Source: Cricetomys ansorgei
Taxonomy: Eukaryota > Chordata > Mammalia > Rodentia > Nesomyidae
DNA length: 64,000 bases
Reading direction: 5' to 3'
Assembly (NCBI GenBank): GCA_026225945.1
Contig: JAMJFZ010004031.1
Location: forward strand, 2,891,001-2,955,000
Numbering within the stretch: position 1 is the stretch's first letter; each line of letters starts with the position of its first letter. Made by a program: the position numbers and the translations under genes. Of the stretch, positions 45,453 to 57,344 are shown one piece after another. The notes beneath the pieces were generated by a model. It was not told the origin of the DNA. It saw only the letters and a list, made by a program, of their open reading frames with translations, and did not search any database.

Positions 45453-47157
45453 TTTTCTTCTTAACACTCAGAAAAACTGGTGTTATTTACGAATGTCTTG
45501 TGAATAAGATCATCCTTCTCATTCAATTTTCTATTAACTGACAGCCTAGTGAGTAAATGTTATATGAGCATGGTTTGGAGGAATCACAAAGGCTTGAGTG
45601 AATTGGGTGCAGAGATGTACTTTGGCCCTTTCAGTTTGCCTAGAAAACATTATAAACTAGGGAGCCTTACAGATGCAAATAGAACTGCTTTTTTGTTGGC
45701 AGTAGTGAGGTTGAACAATCACGTTCCCAACATCTTTCATAGATTGATGAAGGGAAGAGATAAGCACATTTAATTGATTCATGATTCATGCGGCAGAAAA
45801 GAAATCATATTTGTGCAGAACTCCTTTAAGTAAGTTCTCTGGGTTCCTCCACTTCTGGTTATAAATGTGAACCGACTGGAAGGTATGACACAGGAGAAAA
45901 GATATGGAGAACATCTCAGAGAAAGGCACAGCTGATGAAGCTTGGCTCTTGTCAAGGGAGTTTCAGATATCAAGTTTCCATCACATTGAAAGGTACCAGC
46001 TGCAACTCTGTGGTATGGTTTATCTCACTTTTGGCATTTCCTGTGAGTCACACTTTATACCTTCTCATCAATGAGTATTTTATAAACACAAAACCTCAAT
46101 AACATCTGCATTATTTTCTTGCTGTTGTATAAATGGACTCATAAGCCACCGCAGGGCTCATAGAGTTGACAGTCTCCTAAGCTGAGTCTGACTGGCCTCT
46201 GAGCACCTATTCCCTTGATGGCCTGAATTCAATTTTGGAAACTTCCCAGCTCTCAGTATAGCACTTTGGACTCATACTTTTAACTCTTTGGAAATAGTTG
46301 CAGAGGCATAGTCCTGGGGCAGAATACATATGTGTATTCTGAAGGTGAATCTATAGACCTAGACAAAAAGATCTCACAGAGGGGTCCACAAGCAGGCAAG
46401 TTTCATTAAACTGGTGAATAGCAGAGAGGTCAGAACCTGGATCCCCATCTTGGAGTTTGTTTATGTCTGAAAATATAACATATTTTCATATGGGGAACTA
46501 TCTTGGCATTTGAGATATGAGAAATGTTTGGAATTTTAAAAAACAATCTAATTAATTGTTGATTAGAAGACAGAGGTCCCCTGCCTTTCTTAGTGCCTCA
46601 GTAAGTTATCAGTACATTTTTCCAGAGGCCAAATGAGCTATCTATTTTGTGTAGGTAGTTAGGTCCAAGCACCATAGTGTTGGGTGTGGCATCTGACAGT
46701 GTTCCACATTCCCTGGAAAGCTGAACTCACAATGCTGCTGGGACTTCACTCCAATGTGGAGGTTACAAATGGATATTGGATATTGTGTAGGAGTTTCAGC
46801 TCTAGATGGTGTAAGCCACAGAACTGACCTTGGATGGATGATGACACTTGAAAACAAATGAAAAGATTTCCATGGAGAAGTCAGCTCTTCATTATAGACA
46901 CCAGTTCTGATAGAAAACATCCACTGTGCTCTTTAAGTTCAGCTATTACTGTGTTCTTACCATGACAAAGAACAGGTATTGTTCTCTATAGAAGCATCCA
47001 GGAAACCATTTGAGGATGAGCTATCTCCTCCTTAAACAGAAACCTCCAAACTTACAAAGCCTTTTAAGTTCATTTCTTCTATGTCACCTCTTCCTTGTTC
47101 ACCATTTATGAATTGTTCTCCAAACCACATAGCATTAAAGAGAACAATATTAATATG
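45453..47157. other. Noncoding sequence, no feature recognised
   Basis: Unique sequence. Frames up to about 90 codons, none recognisable. Confidence 0.45.
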
Positions 47158-47335
47158 AGCTGCAGATGTAGTTCAGTTGGTAGTGTTTGCCTAGCATGCA
47201 CCAAGGCCCAGCACCAGATTAAAAAAAAAAACAAAAAAGTATAACAGCGCTGTTATATATTGAACTTGAGGCCAGTCTGGGAAGCATGAAGCAAAACAAA
47301 AAACAAGAAAACAAAAATAAATAAATAAATAAATA
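47158..47335 (+). mobile_element. ID-B1 chimeric SINE (B4/RSINE1 type)
   Basis: The ID-like tRNA head is clear: agctgcagatgtagttcagt, tggtagtgtttgcctagcat, gcaccaaggcccagcacca. It is followed by an A-rich linker, then a B1-like 3' piece tgaacttgaggccagtctgg gaagcatgaag and an A-rich, AAAT-repeating tail. The middle of B1 is deleted. In the linker sits an 18-base perfect palindrome (47240-47257). Confidence 0.83.
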
Positions 47336-48690
47336 CATATTGTACCTTGATATGGGACACTCAGACTTACGACTGTAAATGGAGTTGCCCCAAGGAAATA
47401 GCAGTTTAAATGAATCTGCAAAGTGGTTACATGAACAGGCAGCTTTACCTTGCAGGCACTGATTTCCTGTGGAGCTTGTTCTCTACACAGGTAGCTCTGA
47501 GTAGCATGCATTTAAAAGAGCAGAAGGGTTTTGTTTATTATCAATGATTTGTCATTCTTCTGAGCCACACCAAGGATGCTAGAGAGTTTCTAATCAAGCT
47601 TTGGAGATGTAGCTGTGTACAGCTTCAGATGGCTCACTGCAGAGAAGAAGACAGTTAGTGGAGAGGCAAAGGGATGTAGAAACAGAACTTCAGTGTGGTG
47701 AGCCTGCTGGTGGGAAAACAGCAGGGTTCTCATCTGAAAAGGCCATCTTTGCCAAGAGGCTGGTTTATATAGGAGATGAGTGATCAGGGACAAATGGGAG
47801 CCTTTTCATAGGTAGAGGCTGCTGCCAAATGGCGCACATCAGATCTTCATTGCTGAGTCATAAGATGATTGAGAGTTTTGCAAAGCCCAAGGCAAGGATC
47901 ATTATTTCCTCATGCTGTTCTTGTCACTATTGATTCTCCACCAAGACAATTTTCTGACTTTGTGCACAGTGGCTACACTGGGTGTGACAGCTGTCCCAAG
48001 CCCCTCTTGCTGGTCTCCAAACTTGAAGAAATGGAACCATCAGAACCTCCAGACCAGGACAGAAGACAATGGTTTGAGGAGATTAAACAGGACAACGGGC
48101 ATTAGAGCAGGTCTTAGAGTTCTGCAGTGATAGCTGATATTCTGTTTGGAGTTACATGCGATTTCTTTTCTAAAGAGCTATTATTTGGAGTGTGTACTGA
48201 ATTCCAGGCCTACTCCAGGCTTAGGGGACAGTGAAGGCGTCTGTGGAAGATGAACCAGGAAGAGTTGACTCACCCCTCACCCAGGTGGGTTTGATTGCTA
48301 AGAACAACAGGAGGTTTAAGGGCTGAGAAAATGAAAAATTGAAACAATACGCTTTCTTTTCTGCCCTCAATTTAATTTTTAAAATGAAGTTTGGACTGCA
48401 CGCTCTCTTAGCCCTAATGTTCTGATTTTGACACCATGTGAAGTTCACTTCAAAGTCAGCTAAAGAGCTCCAGCACAGAAATAGACCTCAGAGTATAAAC
48501 ATTGTGTTACTGGAGAGAAAACAAAGATGACAGGCTACATGTTTTAAAATAAACTCACTCACTGTGGTTTTTAATTCTCAATTATAACCTTGAACTTTAC
48601 GAGTATTGATTTCCTAGGATAAGAATTATAAGTGCTGCCTTCCCTAACTATTTTCTATTTCTTTTAAATAAGGCCATTAAACCTTTCTTC
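47336..48690. other. Noncoding sequence; short unassigned frames
   Basis: Interval 47560-48130 is GC-richer and has frames on both strands. The 78-codon plus frame at 47869-48105 ends in an acidic stretch (KLEEMEPSEPPDQDRRQWF) that looks protein-like but is not recognised and lacks supporting splice or start context. A TATA-like gtttatatagg lies at 47763-47773. Confidence 0.35.
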
Positions 48691-48770
48691 TCTCCCTTCC
48701 TCCTCCTCCCACTCCCATTTTCTTCTTCCTCCTCCCCTTTATCTCTCTATATATAGATAGACAGAGAGAC
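48691..48770. repeat. Polypyrimidine tract ending in TATA/GACA units
   Basis: CT-rich run (ccttcctcctcctcccactc, tcttcttcctcctccccttt) followed by short tatatatagatagacagaga units. Confidence 0.8.
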
Positions 48771-49572
48771 AAACAGATAGGTCAGTTTAAATATCACTTT
48801 TGCTCTCATCAAAAAGGTATTTCTTTTTTCAGCTGAATTTTGGACACACTAAAACTTAAGCTAGACATGTTCTGAATCTTTAGATGAAAAAAAAAAAAGA
48901 TACCTGTCTTTCCCTAAAGGGAACAAAAGCTTTATGAAGTACTTCAAACACTGAAGCAGCGCATTGCTGATAACACAGTGAGACAGGGGCAGAAACAGGG
49001 TATTTCTCATTTGTATAACGTCATATTGTAACTGAGTCTTAGGCCATAGGTTCAACTCAAGGGGATCATGAGCAATGAGTAAGATCAGGCCACCCAACTC
49101 AGAAATCAACAGAGAGATAAAAGGCAGAAAGGGTATTTAACAATCGGATAGGATACACAGTGGGAAGACAGAGGTCAAACATCTCAGTACATCTTTAAGG
49201 CCCTGCCCTGAGCCTTGGGTTTAAACAGAGGAAGAAGTGGGCAGGGCATACTGGAATGCAAAAGCAAACATCAACCATCAGACTCTGGCCAGGCTGGTCA
49301 TCATTCAGTCCAAGTTCAAGGTGACTCTGGAGAAGTCCCTATGGCCTGAAGGGACATTCTGATCCCCATGAGATGCCTGCTCATGCCTTGAGATCAGTCT
49401 TCATTTCTAACCTGAGGTAAGTGCTTCCATGTAGTGGGGCAAGCTCATCCTGGGGTAATCTGCTGTGACACTTTACCTGGAATCTAAGGTAACTGCAGGC
49501 TATAACAATAACCAGCGATATTCACGAGGTCTGGAACGCAGATTGTAAAAGTTGTCAGTAAAATATCTCCAT
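48771..49572. other. Noncoding sequence, no feature recognised
   Basis: A 12-base A run lies near 48886-48898. The rest is unique. Part of 49140-49500 has the GC-richer texture of an LTR but I cannot assign it. Confidence 0.35.
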
Positions 49573-49744
49573 CAGCAAGGCAGTCGTGGTGAATGCCCTT
49601 AAGTACTTGGGAGGCAGGGCAGGCAGATCTCTGAGAGTTCGAGGCCAGCCTGGTCTACAGAGTGAGTTCTCAGATAGCCAGAGTTACAACAAAGAAACCC
49701 TGTCTCGAAAAAAACAAAAACAAACAAATAAATAAATAAAAATA
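49573..49744 (+). mobile_element. B1 SINE
   Basis: Sense landmarks: gcagtcgtggtgaatgccct, taagtacttgggaggcaggg, aggcagatctctgagagttc, gaggccagcctggtctacag, agtgagttctcagatagcca, gagttacaacaaagaaaccc, tgtctcgaaa, then a CAAA/TAAA tail. The diagnostic 'agagttacaac' variant is shared with the copy at 22.0 kb, so both may come from the same B1 subfamily. Confidence 0.95.
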
Positions 49745-50055
49745 GTGAAACAATCTTCATTACTGTGCCTTTGTGCTCTCTTCCTTAAAGGCAGAAGAGA
49801 TAAATTAGATATGCCTTGAATGATGAATATACTTCCATACAGAGTTCGGCTGGACTCTGACAAAGGGTAAAATGAGGGCAGAAATGCCAATTGTTAAGCA
49901 TTTTAGACTCAGTGCTTTTGTTGCTTGTTTGGTTGGTTTGGTTAGTTTTTGTTTTAGTAAGAAAATTCACTCTTTGATAATTTAATAAAAGTATGTAATG
50001 TGTTCTGGTCACCCTCACTGTTGCCCTTCCTTATCTGCCTCCACCATAACAATAT

Positions 50056-50178
50056 GCCCTGTTTTGCTTTTTGAGCTAAGCTTTCACTGTGCCTAGGCTC
50101 CTGTTGATTCTTAGTGTTTATCTTGCTGCAGCCTCCTGGGTGCTCGGACTACTGGTGTGTGCCACCATGCCCAACAGA
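50056..50178 (-). mobile_element. Old B1-like SINE
   Basis: Reverse complement landmarks: tttgagctaagctttcactg, tgcctaggctcctgttgatt, gctgcagcctcctgggtgct, cggactactggtgtgtgcca, ccatgccc. Early 7SL-derived monomer type. Confidence 0.78.
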
Positions 50179-51440
50179 CCCAGGACTTTTAACCTAAATT
50201 GCATTCATATATTTAAAATTTGTCTTTGTCTATCCTTTCCCGCAGGACTGTAATTCCTCACTCTGTAGACAAAGAAATCAAAATTTGGAATTGTGTGTTC
50301 TTACAATAGCAGTAGATTTTAAACCAGATCTAGCTTATCTCTCAAAAACTCTTCCAAGTTTTCTCCTTACATGAGTGAGATTCTAGCACATAACCCTGGC
50401 TTTTGAAATTGCACAGAAAGGATACCCCTGTCTTCCCTCAGAGAATGGTTAGCGGTTGTAAAGAAGGATGAAGACAAGAACAATGTTAAAAATCTATCAT
50501 TCTATTGCCCAGTGTTTCCAGATGGACCACATTTCATCCTTCCCAGTCTTTATTTTATATCTAAATTAGACTACAACAATTCCTGGACCAGACCTTCTGT
50601 TGAGATCAGGCTGTGCCCTGCTCTGAGTCACTCCATAGAGTTTAAAACAATGGGTCTTCAGGCTGTGCCTTTTCCTAAGGGATTCTATTTTATAAGTGAC
50701 ATTTGAATAATTCTAAGTACAAATACAAAGACAAGATGTCTCTGTACCTTTTTGTGGGTATAAACAATACCATCTGTTCCGCACCATCCATGAGACACAG
50801 ACCAAGAAATAACTTACTCCTAAAACTACAAAAGTATGCTACCCTGTCAACTTAGCAGAGTGACTGGAACCAAATAAACACATGAGCACATTAAAATCAT
50901 ATCAGGACAGACAGGCCCAAGGGTGCTGAGGCATATGAGTATCCCTGATGCTAAATAGAGTCTGCCTGACAGAGATCCGGATTCTTTAGCTGGGGAAATA
51001 TTAGTCCATCAGCTATATTGCTCCCCTTCCTTGCTGAATTTTCATCTTTAAAGAAAATGTCTACATGGCTTGCCTGAGCTGGCCTTGGTGGCTGGGAAAG
51101 GAATGTAGCCACTTCAGGAGGAAACCTTGCAGGCAGGCCCTTTTTTCCCTAAGCCCTGGCATACTGCCCTGGGACAGGTGTTAATGCTCCGGGAAGAGAT
51201 AGCCTTTAACATTAGCACACCAAAAAATGAATCCACACCAGAAGAGCTGAATCCAGCCAGCAAGAGCCTCCAAGCCACCGGTGGCTCAGATGTTCTTTTC
51301 AAATGCTCTTTGTAATCACTTCAGGTTTTGTAGGTTTGCAGGCTGCCAGGAGGAATGACAGCAGCTCCATCCTAGATCCTCCATCCAGGATCTCACCTGC
51401 ATACCAGGAAGGTCCCTGCTGAGATGACTGGCCCTTAAAG
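50179..51440. other. Noncoding sequence, no feature recognised
   Basis: Unique sequence. Interval 51110-51320 is open on both strands for about 60 codons and GC-richer, but nothing identifies it. Confidence 0.4.
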
Positions 51441-51850
51441 TTCTCAGTGAGCAGCATTTCACTCTCTGGCTCCATTCTAGCAGTGTCCTTTCCTATCCCC
51501 TTTCCCCCTTGATATGTACACTGTTAAATTTTCCTATTAAAAACGCTTCTGCATTTTTAATTCTAAAGCGCAATTGTGCGTGTCATTTCTTAAAGTGTGT
51601 AAGCCTGCCATGTCTATCTCCCATAAAGAATGAACTGCTGTGTTCATTTGCCATAAAGAATGAACCATCTTGTTCGTTTGACATAATTCTCCTTTTCGCT
51701 AGTATTTCCCCACCGAGTGGAGTCCCGCGAACCCATCTGAGAAAAAGCTGGTTCCCTCTGCACAGGGGGTTATCAAGCACACCGATAAAGGAAAAGGTGA
51801 AACCTTCCTCACCTGGAACCCATACGTAAGAGGACACCTAACCTAGTGAT
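51441..51850 (+). mobile_element. Possible LTR fragment, unassigned family
   Basis: Unlike its surroundings this interval is CpG-rich (cccaccgagtggagtcccgc, gcgcaattgtgcgtgtc) and has an LTR-like order: pyrimidine tract (cccctttccccctt), attaaaaa polyadenylation-like word, then a 'tgcg' rich segment. It includes two tandem 30-base units. This could be the R/U5 and leader part of an endogenous retroviral element. No coding region follows. Assignment is a guess from texture. Confidence 0.3.
51621..51680 (+). repeat. Two tandem 30-base units
   Basis: Units at 51621-51650 and 51651-51680 both start ccataaagaatgaac and end tgttc[a/g]tttg. 24 of 30 positions agree; the differences are clustered in the middle. 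A partial third start (acataa) follows. Tandem direct repeats of this size are common in LTR U3 regions. Confidence 0.85.
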
Positions 51851-52589
51851 AGAAAAAGACTGCTGATCTGTCATCTGACCATGGGATGTATGTGTGTGTC
51901 AAGGGACTCAGGCAGAAAACTCAGGACTGTCTCAACTTGGCAGAAACTTGCTTCAGCTCTGCTCCATTGGCACTGCCAATGTTGGCTACTCAGATTTACT
52001 GTGAGTCAATCCACTCATCTGTCCACCTGTGGTCCTGCACTTCAATATTATGACCCTCACAGTCTCCCGCCTCATTTCTCTTTTTGCAGGTCATGCCAGG
52101 GATGCTGAAGCTTTGCCCAAGCCCCTGACCCCTGGCATCTCCAGTGACTCTCCAATAGGCTTTGTTATCTAACCCCAGCAAAAACGCTTGGTGTATCTAT
52201 GAGCCCTCCAACCTCTGCTCTTAGTAGGAGTTCTTTGCCCCCATTGAACTCCACATACCTGTCTGTCTATGTCTATTTACATGTCTGATGTAGTATGACA
52301 CCCTCTCAGCCTCTGCTTCCTAGTTCAGTCACTTTCTTCTGAAATTTCCTTTTCTCTTTTCCCTAGTTAGTGAGTACTTACTCTTCCTAAAAGCCCATTT
52401 CTCATGCTACTTCTATTTCATCAAAACTCCTTGTCTACACATATTTGCTAAAACCTTTTCTACTTCAAATCCTCAATTTCTTTGTATTTTGCCAGGGTAC
52501 AGAGCAGGGTGTAGAGCAAGCATGTTTCAGACATGTTTCATAGCCCTGTTCTTCTGATGCTTGCTAATGAAAGCCTGGAAAACACTCTC
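51851..52589. other. Noncoding sequence, no feature recognised
   Basis: Unique, moderately GC-rich. Frames of up to 75 codons on the plus strand are not recognisable. Confidence 0.4.
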
Positions 52590-52715
52590 TATGTGGCTCA
52601 GATTCTTCAATTACAGAGTAGAGAACAGAATTCCTTCTTCAGTAATATCTACCTTGTAGAGCTGTTAAAAGTAACTATATAAGTCAGGCCGTGGTAACAT
52701 ATAAACAGACAATGA
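52590..52715 (+). mobile_element. Possible MIR remnant (3' part)
   Basis: Words cagattcttcaattacagag, ttcagtaatatctaccttgt agagctgttaaaag resemble MIR 'cagtttcctcatctgtaaaatg … aatagtacctaccttatagagttgttgtgagg'. Partial; no head is recognisable. Confidence 0.45.
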
Positions 52716-53671
52716 TGTATTATTTCTAACTGTTAAACAAACATTTAGAGGTCCATGACGTTTTAACTTATTCTTTGATGATGTTCTGGCCAATTGCAAT
52801 CCAACCTATTCTAATAACTACAAAGCTAGGGTCCAGTTCCATAAAGAAAACAACATCCGATCTCATAAGTAGCATCAAGGTTTCCTTGCCCTCTGTGTGA
52901 GGACCGGAGTAGAGTAAGGCAGAGTGATGGCAGGTTTGTTAAATAGCATCTAACCTCTTCTCCTTCTGCACTGCAGAGACCCCAGACCAGCCATCACTGG
53001 TAATAGCACATCTAGTTCTCTAGAGCTGTAGACATGTTTTATTCTTTTTGTGTGGACTTATGTTGGTTTGGGAGCTTCTCTCTAGAAGATCAAGGCGGCT
53101 CAACTGCTTGTGTCCAAGTGTTCTCTGGTTACCTCTATTCTAGGCATCTGGAAATCCACTATTGCTTATGTATCATACATCCCTTTCAGAAGAGATTCAT
53201 TCTTTTTTAGATCATGCCAGATAAACTAATCTATGAGTGGTGGGGTCATATTTTGCTACCAGGAGCCAGTGCAAGTAAATGGTAAGCTCATTCTAGTAGC
53301 TTCTCTTTATATCCTTTGACTCTAGATTTCTCAGATTGATGACTAACTGGCATTCCCTTAATATCTAAATCCCAGATATAAAAATCTCATCATAGTCCTC
53401 ATTGGTTTGAGCTGAGGGTATAGCAAGGGAGGAAATGTCAAAGAAGACTATCCAGATCCCATACAAAGAAGTCTTCCCTAGTCTGCAGCTTTGTCCCATT
53501 ACTCAGGCTGGCATACATAGGCATGTAAGCAGAAGCATCTCTTGTCTTTCAGCAAGTCACACATTTATAGTCTAGCACAATCCTCTTCATTTTTCTATGC
53601 ACATAAAAACATGACTACCACATAGCTTCTTACGCCCACAAATAAGCAGAAAGTGACTACTTTGATCCCAG
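52716..53671. other. Noncoding sequence, no feature recognised
   Basis: Unique sequence, no gene or confident repeat. Confidence 0.45.
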
Positions 53672-54175
53672 TTATACATATAGATCAGTATTGCTCTCAA
53701 CTTTGGTCACAGAAGGTTATTTTCACCAGGGGTAATGGGTGATGGGTCATGCAGAGACTTTATAACTGGTCAAAATGCTGAGTATAAGTAACAGTGAGTA
53801 CTAGGCTGTAGATGAACCATCTCTATCAACCTTGATCATCTAAGGCTGGGAGAACATAGAAGAAGAGGAGGCAGAGAGAATATAAGAGCTGGCAAATGGA
53901 GAATAGGTAGAACTGTGAAATTCCAGCTTCTAGATATGACTTGGATGCTATGCACATCAGCTCACAGCAGCTATGGTTAACATCATAAGACCTTCACAAG
54001 CCAGTCAGAATTCCAGCTTGAGGGAGTGAGAGCTCCCCACCTTTGAGGAAGGGGACATTGGCAATTGAGATCACTCTCCTTTGAGAACGTTGTCCCTGGT
54101 AAGTCGTCCATATCCCCATTGGTAGGTTCCACTGCAAATAGAGACAGCACCAATTATACTCATGGAGAAATGATC
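53672..54175 (+). mobile_element. L1 3' UTR (Lx-type)
   Basis: Sense landmarks in order: cagtattgctctcaactttg, ttttcaccaggggtaatggg, tgatgggtcatgcagagact, ttataactggtcaaaatgct, gagtataagtaacagtgagt, accatctctatcaaccttga, ctggatgctatg-type middle, gctcacagcagctatggtta, ccctggtaagtcgtccatat. This is rodent L1 3' UTR. About 500 bases without ORF2, so a truncated insertion. The terminal sequence seen at 27.3 kb is the part that would come next. Confidence 0.82.
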
Positions 54176-54281
54176 AACTTCAATAATCCCATTTTTATTT
54201 TGTTCTATGTTTAGAGACCCTAACTTCCCTGTGACCTAGTCATAAGCAGGTGCTCTGGATCATTTACTTTTTTATCTATCC

Positions 54282-54405
54282 ATTTTGTTTTGAGACAGGG
54301 TCTTGCTAGGTAATCTGGACTGGCTTTGAATTTACCATCTTTTTATCTCAAGCCAATGAGTCCTGAGATTACAGACATGTACCATATGTCTTTAATCTCA
54401 GACAT
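54282..54405 (-). mobile_element. Old B1-like SINE
   Basis: Reverse complement landmarks: ttgttttgagacagggtctt, gctaggtaatctggactggc, tttgaatttaccatcttttt, atctcaagccaatgagtcct, gagattacagacatgtacca. Diverged 7SL-derived monomer. Confidence 0.8.
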
Positions 54406-56274
54406 TTACCTTAAATTGTAGAAATCACAAAAGTCGTTCTTCCATTTCATTTAGTATTACCTAGACAAAGGTGGTCTTTTGATAAAAGACCTAAACCTGA
54501 GACAATTCTTCACAGTCCGTGTTCTGCAAAAGTGGCTTACATGAATGAGATGATCAAAGCCCACTTGAGAAGCCAATGGTGCACCATACCCACTTTCCCA
54601 GAAGCTTTGTGGTATACAGATGGTTGTTGTCCTGTGGAGGTCATTAGTTTCTCATATAACCTTCAAAATATGGGGCCAGAATTGAGTCCTGTGGAGTCCA
54701 GAGACCAGAGCAGCAATCGTCTTTCCCTAGTGCTGGAGAGTCTGCCCAACAGCAAAAGTCTGAGGTAAAGAGAGGTAAGCCAGGGCTCTCGTCTTCCTAC
54801 TAGAATGAAGAAAACATCAAGGAATTAAACATAAAACAATACGAAAACATTATCCTCTATGGGCCATTAAGACTAGATATCTGACTGACATTCCTTGGTT
54901 ACACCATAAAAAAATGAGGACAAACGAAATGACAAGGAGATTCCACTTTTACTCAATATGAGGTCTTGAGTGAATGACTAGAACAAATAGAGTTATGCTT
55001 TCTTTGCGAAAAAAAGTGGCTGTAGACTCAAAAGAAATGACTGGTTATCGAAGGAAGCCCAAATCCACCTGTGCAGAACTTGCACAGAGATGCTAACTCA
55101 CAGCCACGATCCCCATACATGTCCTTCTGAAGCTCGGAGAACACAAACAAGGAAGGCTCGTTCATTTATAGGTTTACGTAAACATGGCTGACAGAGCAAA
55201 AGATGAGCTGCTGATATTTTTCCACTTCATCTTGTGAGCACTTCACTCTGGAGATTATCACCCAGGCTCAGGTCTTTGAGATTGCCATAACAAGATAGTT
55301 TTACAAGGAATGCGGCTCGATGGTACCGGGTGAGTTACTTTAGACGCTGCGAATGTACACTGCACTAGGAAAGGAATACTTCACCCAGGGCCTGAGACAA
55401 CCCCAAATATGTAGCTGCAGCAGTAACTTCCACCCCCATGTGCCAAATGTACAGGGAGGGAGTTCAGATATATTTAGACGGTAGTACACCTTCTCGCAGT
55501 GGCCGTCAGTGCAGCGACTACTGGAGATCACGCTGGAAGATCCTCCACCACCAAATACAGTTTTGCCAAAGTTCAGTTTGTTTTAGCTTGCTTCCCACTT
55601 TATTCCCCACAATTCACAAACTATTCCTCATACAGACATAAGATTGCCATTTCCTAGTTCTGAGATTTATGGCTGAAGAAATGGTAATGTTTCAAACATT
55701 CCGTATTTTGTAAGACATATAATCACCATATTCACTAAAAAGAGTGTGGTGGGGAGTTATAAGTGAACGGCTTAATTCTAAAATGTCAGGGATCCAGTGA
55801 CTTTTTCATTTTATATCATTTCACTTGCCTTTGGTTCAAGCACAGAAATTCCTTAAAGGTCTTTGAGATTTCCTGTGTATCATTTGATAATCAACACCAT
55901 GAGACAAAAGCTGGATCCCAAAGCAGCCTTTCTCTCCTGGCTTCTTTTCACATTGCTGTGTGGGTCTTGGTGATCTCAGTACTTCACAGAAACACTGTGG
56001 GTGGGCAAGGCTTTAAAAGTCCTTACCCAAACTTTGCTGTTTAAAATGATTTATGAGCCACTCTTTTTAATCCTTCTGGGGTATTAACAAAAGATCTTAA
56101 GGACTCAACCTGGATTTCATCTTTTTTCAGAGCTATAGTTTTAGTGATTTTAATGAGAATCAGGTATATAGGGCACCATTTTATTTTAAAGTGGAATCTT
56201 CTAGTCCTATTTAAAGTGTATTTTTAGCTTATTTATTGCTCTTTACATTTCTTTGAGAAAAAACAAAAAGAAAA
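54406..56274. other. Noncoding sequence with a small CpG cluster
   Basis: No confident gene. Interval 55260-55560 holds about ten CpGs in two groups (55310-55355 and 55475-55535) inside CpG-poor DNA, with a minus frame of 64 codons. No promoter motif such as a TATA box or GC box is evident, and no protein family is recognised. Confidence 0.4.
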
Positions 56275-57045
56275 AATAAACAGACCCTTTTACCTTTTTT
56301 AAATACTGAGATTATAATTTTACCATTTCCCTCCAAACCTTGCCATATAACTCTCCTTGCTTTCTTTCAAATTCATGGCCTTTTTCCATTAATTTTTGTT
56401 ACATGAGTATATGTGTACACACACACACATATATACATATATGTGTATATATGTATATGTGTACAACTTTGTTGGCTTATATAATGGTATTTGCATGTTT
56501 TGCTTTCAGGACTGACCATTTGATATTAAATAACCAGCTGATATGCTCTTCCCTGGGGAAGACTATTTCTCCTACTCTCAGCTACTTAGTTGCTTGTAGT
56601 TCTTTGTGTAGGACTGAGGTCTTGTGGTCATTTCCCATCCACTTTGGCATGTCTACTGTTGTTGTATTTGCTCAGGGAAATCATGTTGGTAAGACTCCAC
56701 TGGCCTAGCTTATGAAACTACTAGGAGACATATTCTTACAGCAAACTCCCTGATTCTCTGGCCCTTACAATCATTTGGCATCCTCTTTGGAGGTGTTTCA
56801 TAAAACTTAGACGTGGGACTTGTTTATAGATGTATCCATTGAGACCGGGATGCACAACTGCATTTTGATTGGTTGTGCTTCTCTGCAATGGTCTCCATCT
56901 GTTGTAAAAAGAAGTTTCCTTGATGAGGGGTGAAAATTCACTCCTATCTGAAGATTTGCTGTTAGGAGCCTCTGATGAGTGAGAACATTTGATGTTTGTC
57001 TCTTTGCATCTGGGTTACTTCAATATCCTTTCTAGCTCCCAGGTT
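56275..57045 (-). mobile_element. L1 fragment, minus orientation
   Basis: A long, well-ordered match to reverse-complement rodent L1 3' sequence: attcatggcctttttccatt, caggactgaccatttgatat, atgctcttccctggggaaga, gttctttgtgtaggactgag, gtcatgttg-type 'aaatcatgttggtaagactc', ctaggagacatattcttaca, gcaaactccctgattctctg, attttgattggttgtgcttc, tccatctgttgtaaaaagaa, gtttccttgatgaggggtga, and gcatctgggttacttcaata at the right. About 770 bases, no intact open frame, diverged by point changes. Confidence 0.85.
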
Positions 57046-57344
57046 TCAGGCTTCACCTGGAAATCTTCTTAACTAGATTGCAGACTTTAACAGGTATACT
57101 TCCTGTTTGCCGAATTATCACACAGATGCTCATGTGGGCTGACTCCAACCTGTAATCAAACAAGCCAGTCCTTCCCTCTAGCTGAGAATGCTTTCCTCAC
57201 TTTCCTATGAGCCTTCACTGAAGCCTCCTTGAAGCCTTTCAAATTTCCATTAACTCTACATAAGGACTTCTTGGGTTCCACTAGTGCCATTCCAAAGCCA
57301 ATGCCAGTGTTTTTGGTTATGGCAGTACCTCATGTCTGGGTACA
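57046..57344 (-). mobile_element. MaLR internal fragment (possible)
   Basis: The end of this stretch, cattccaaagccaatgccag followed by atggcagtacctcatgtctg ggtacaaaattg, resembles the MaLR internal sequence just beside the LTR ('agcaatgccccactcctggtaccaaattactg') read in reverse complement. The earlier part is uncertain. Confidence 0.45.

Noticed and set aside
55340..55560. Minus-strand reading FGGGGSSSVISSSR that recalls glycine/serine-rich keratin tails or J-segment ends
   Set aside because: The resemblance is limited to a few residues, the frame is short, and no other domain of those families is present.
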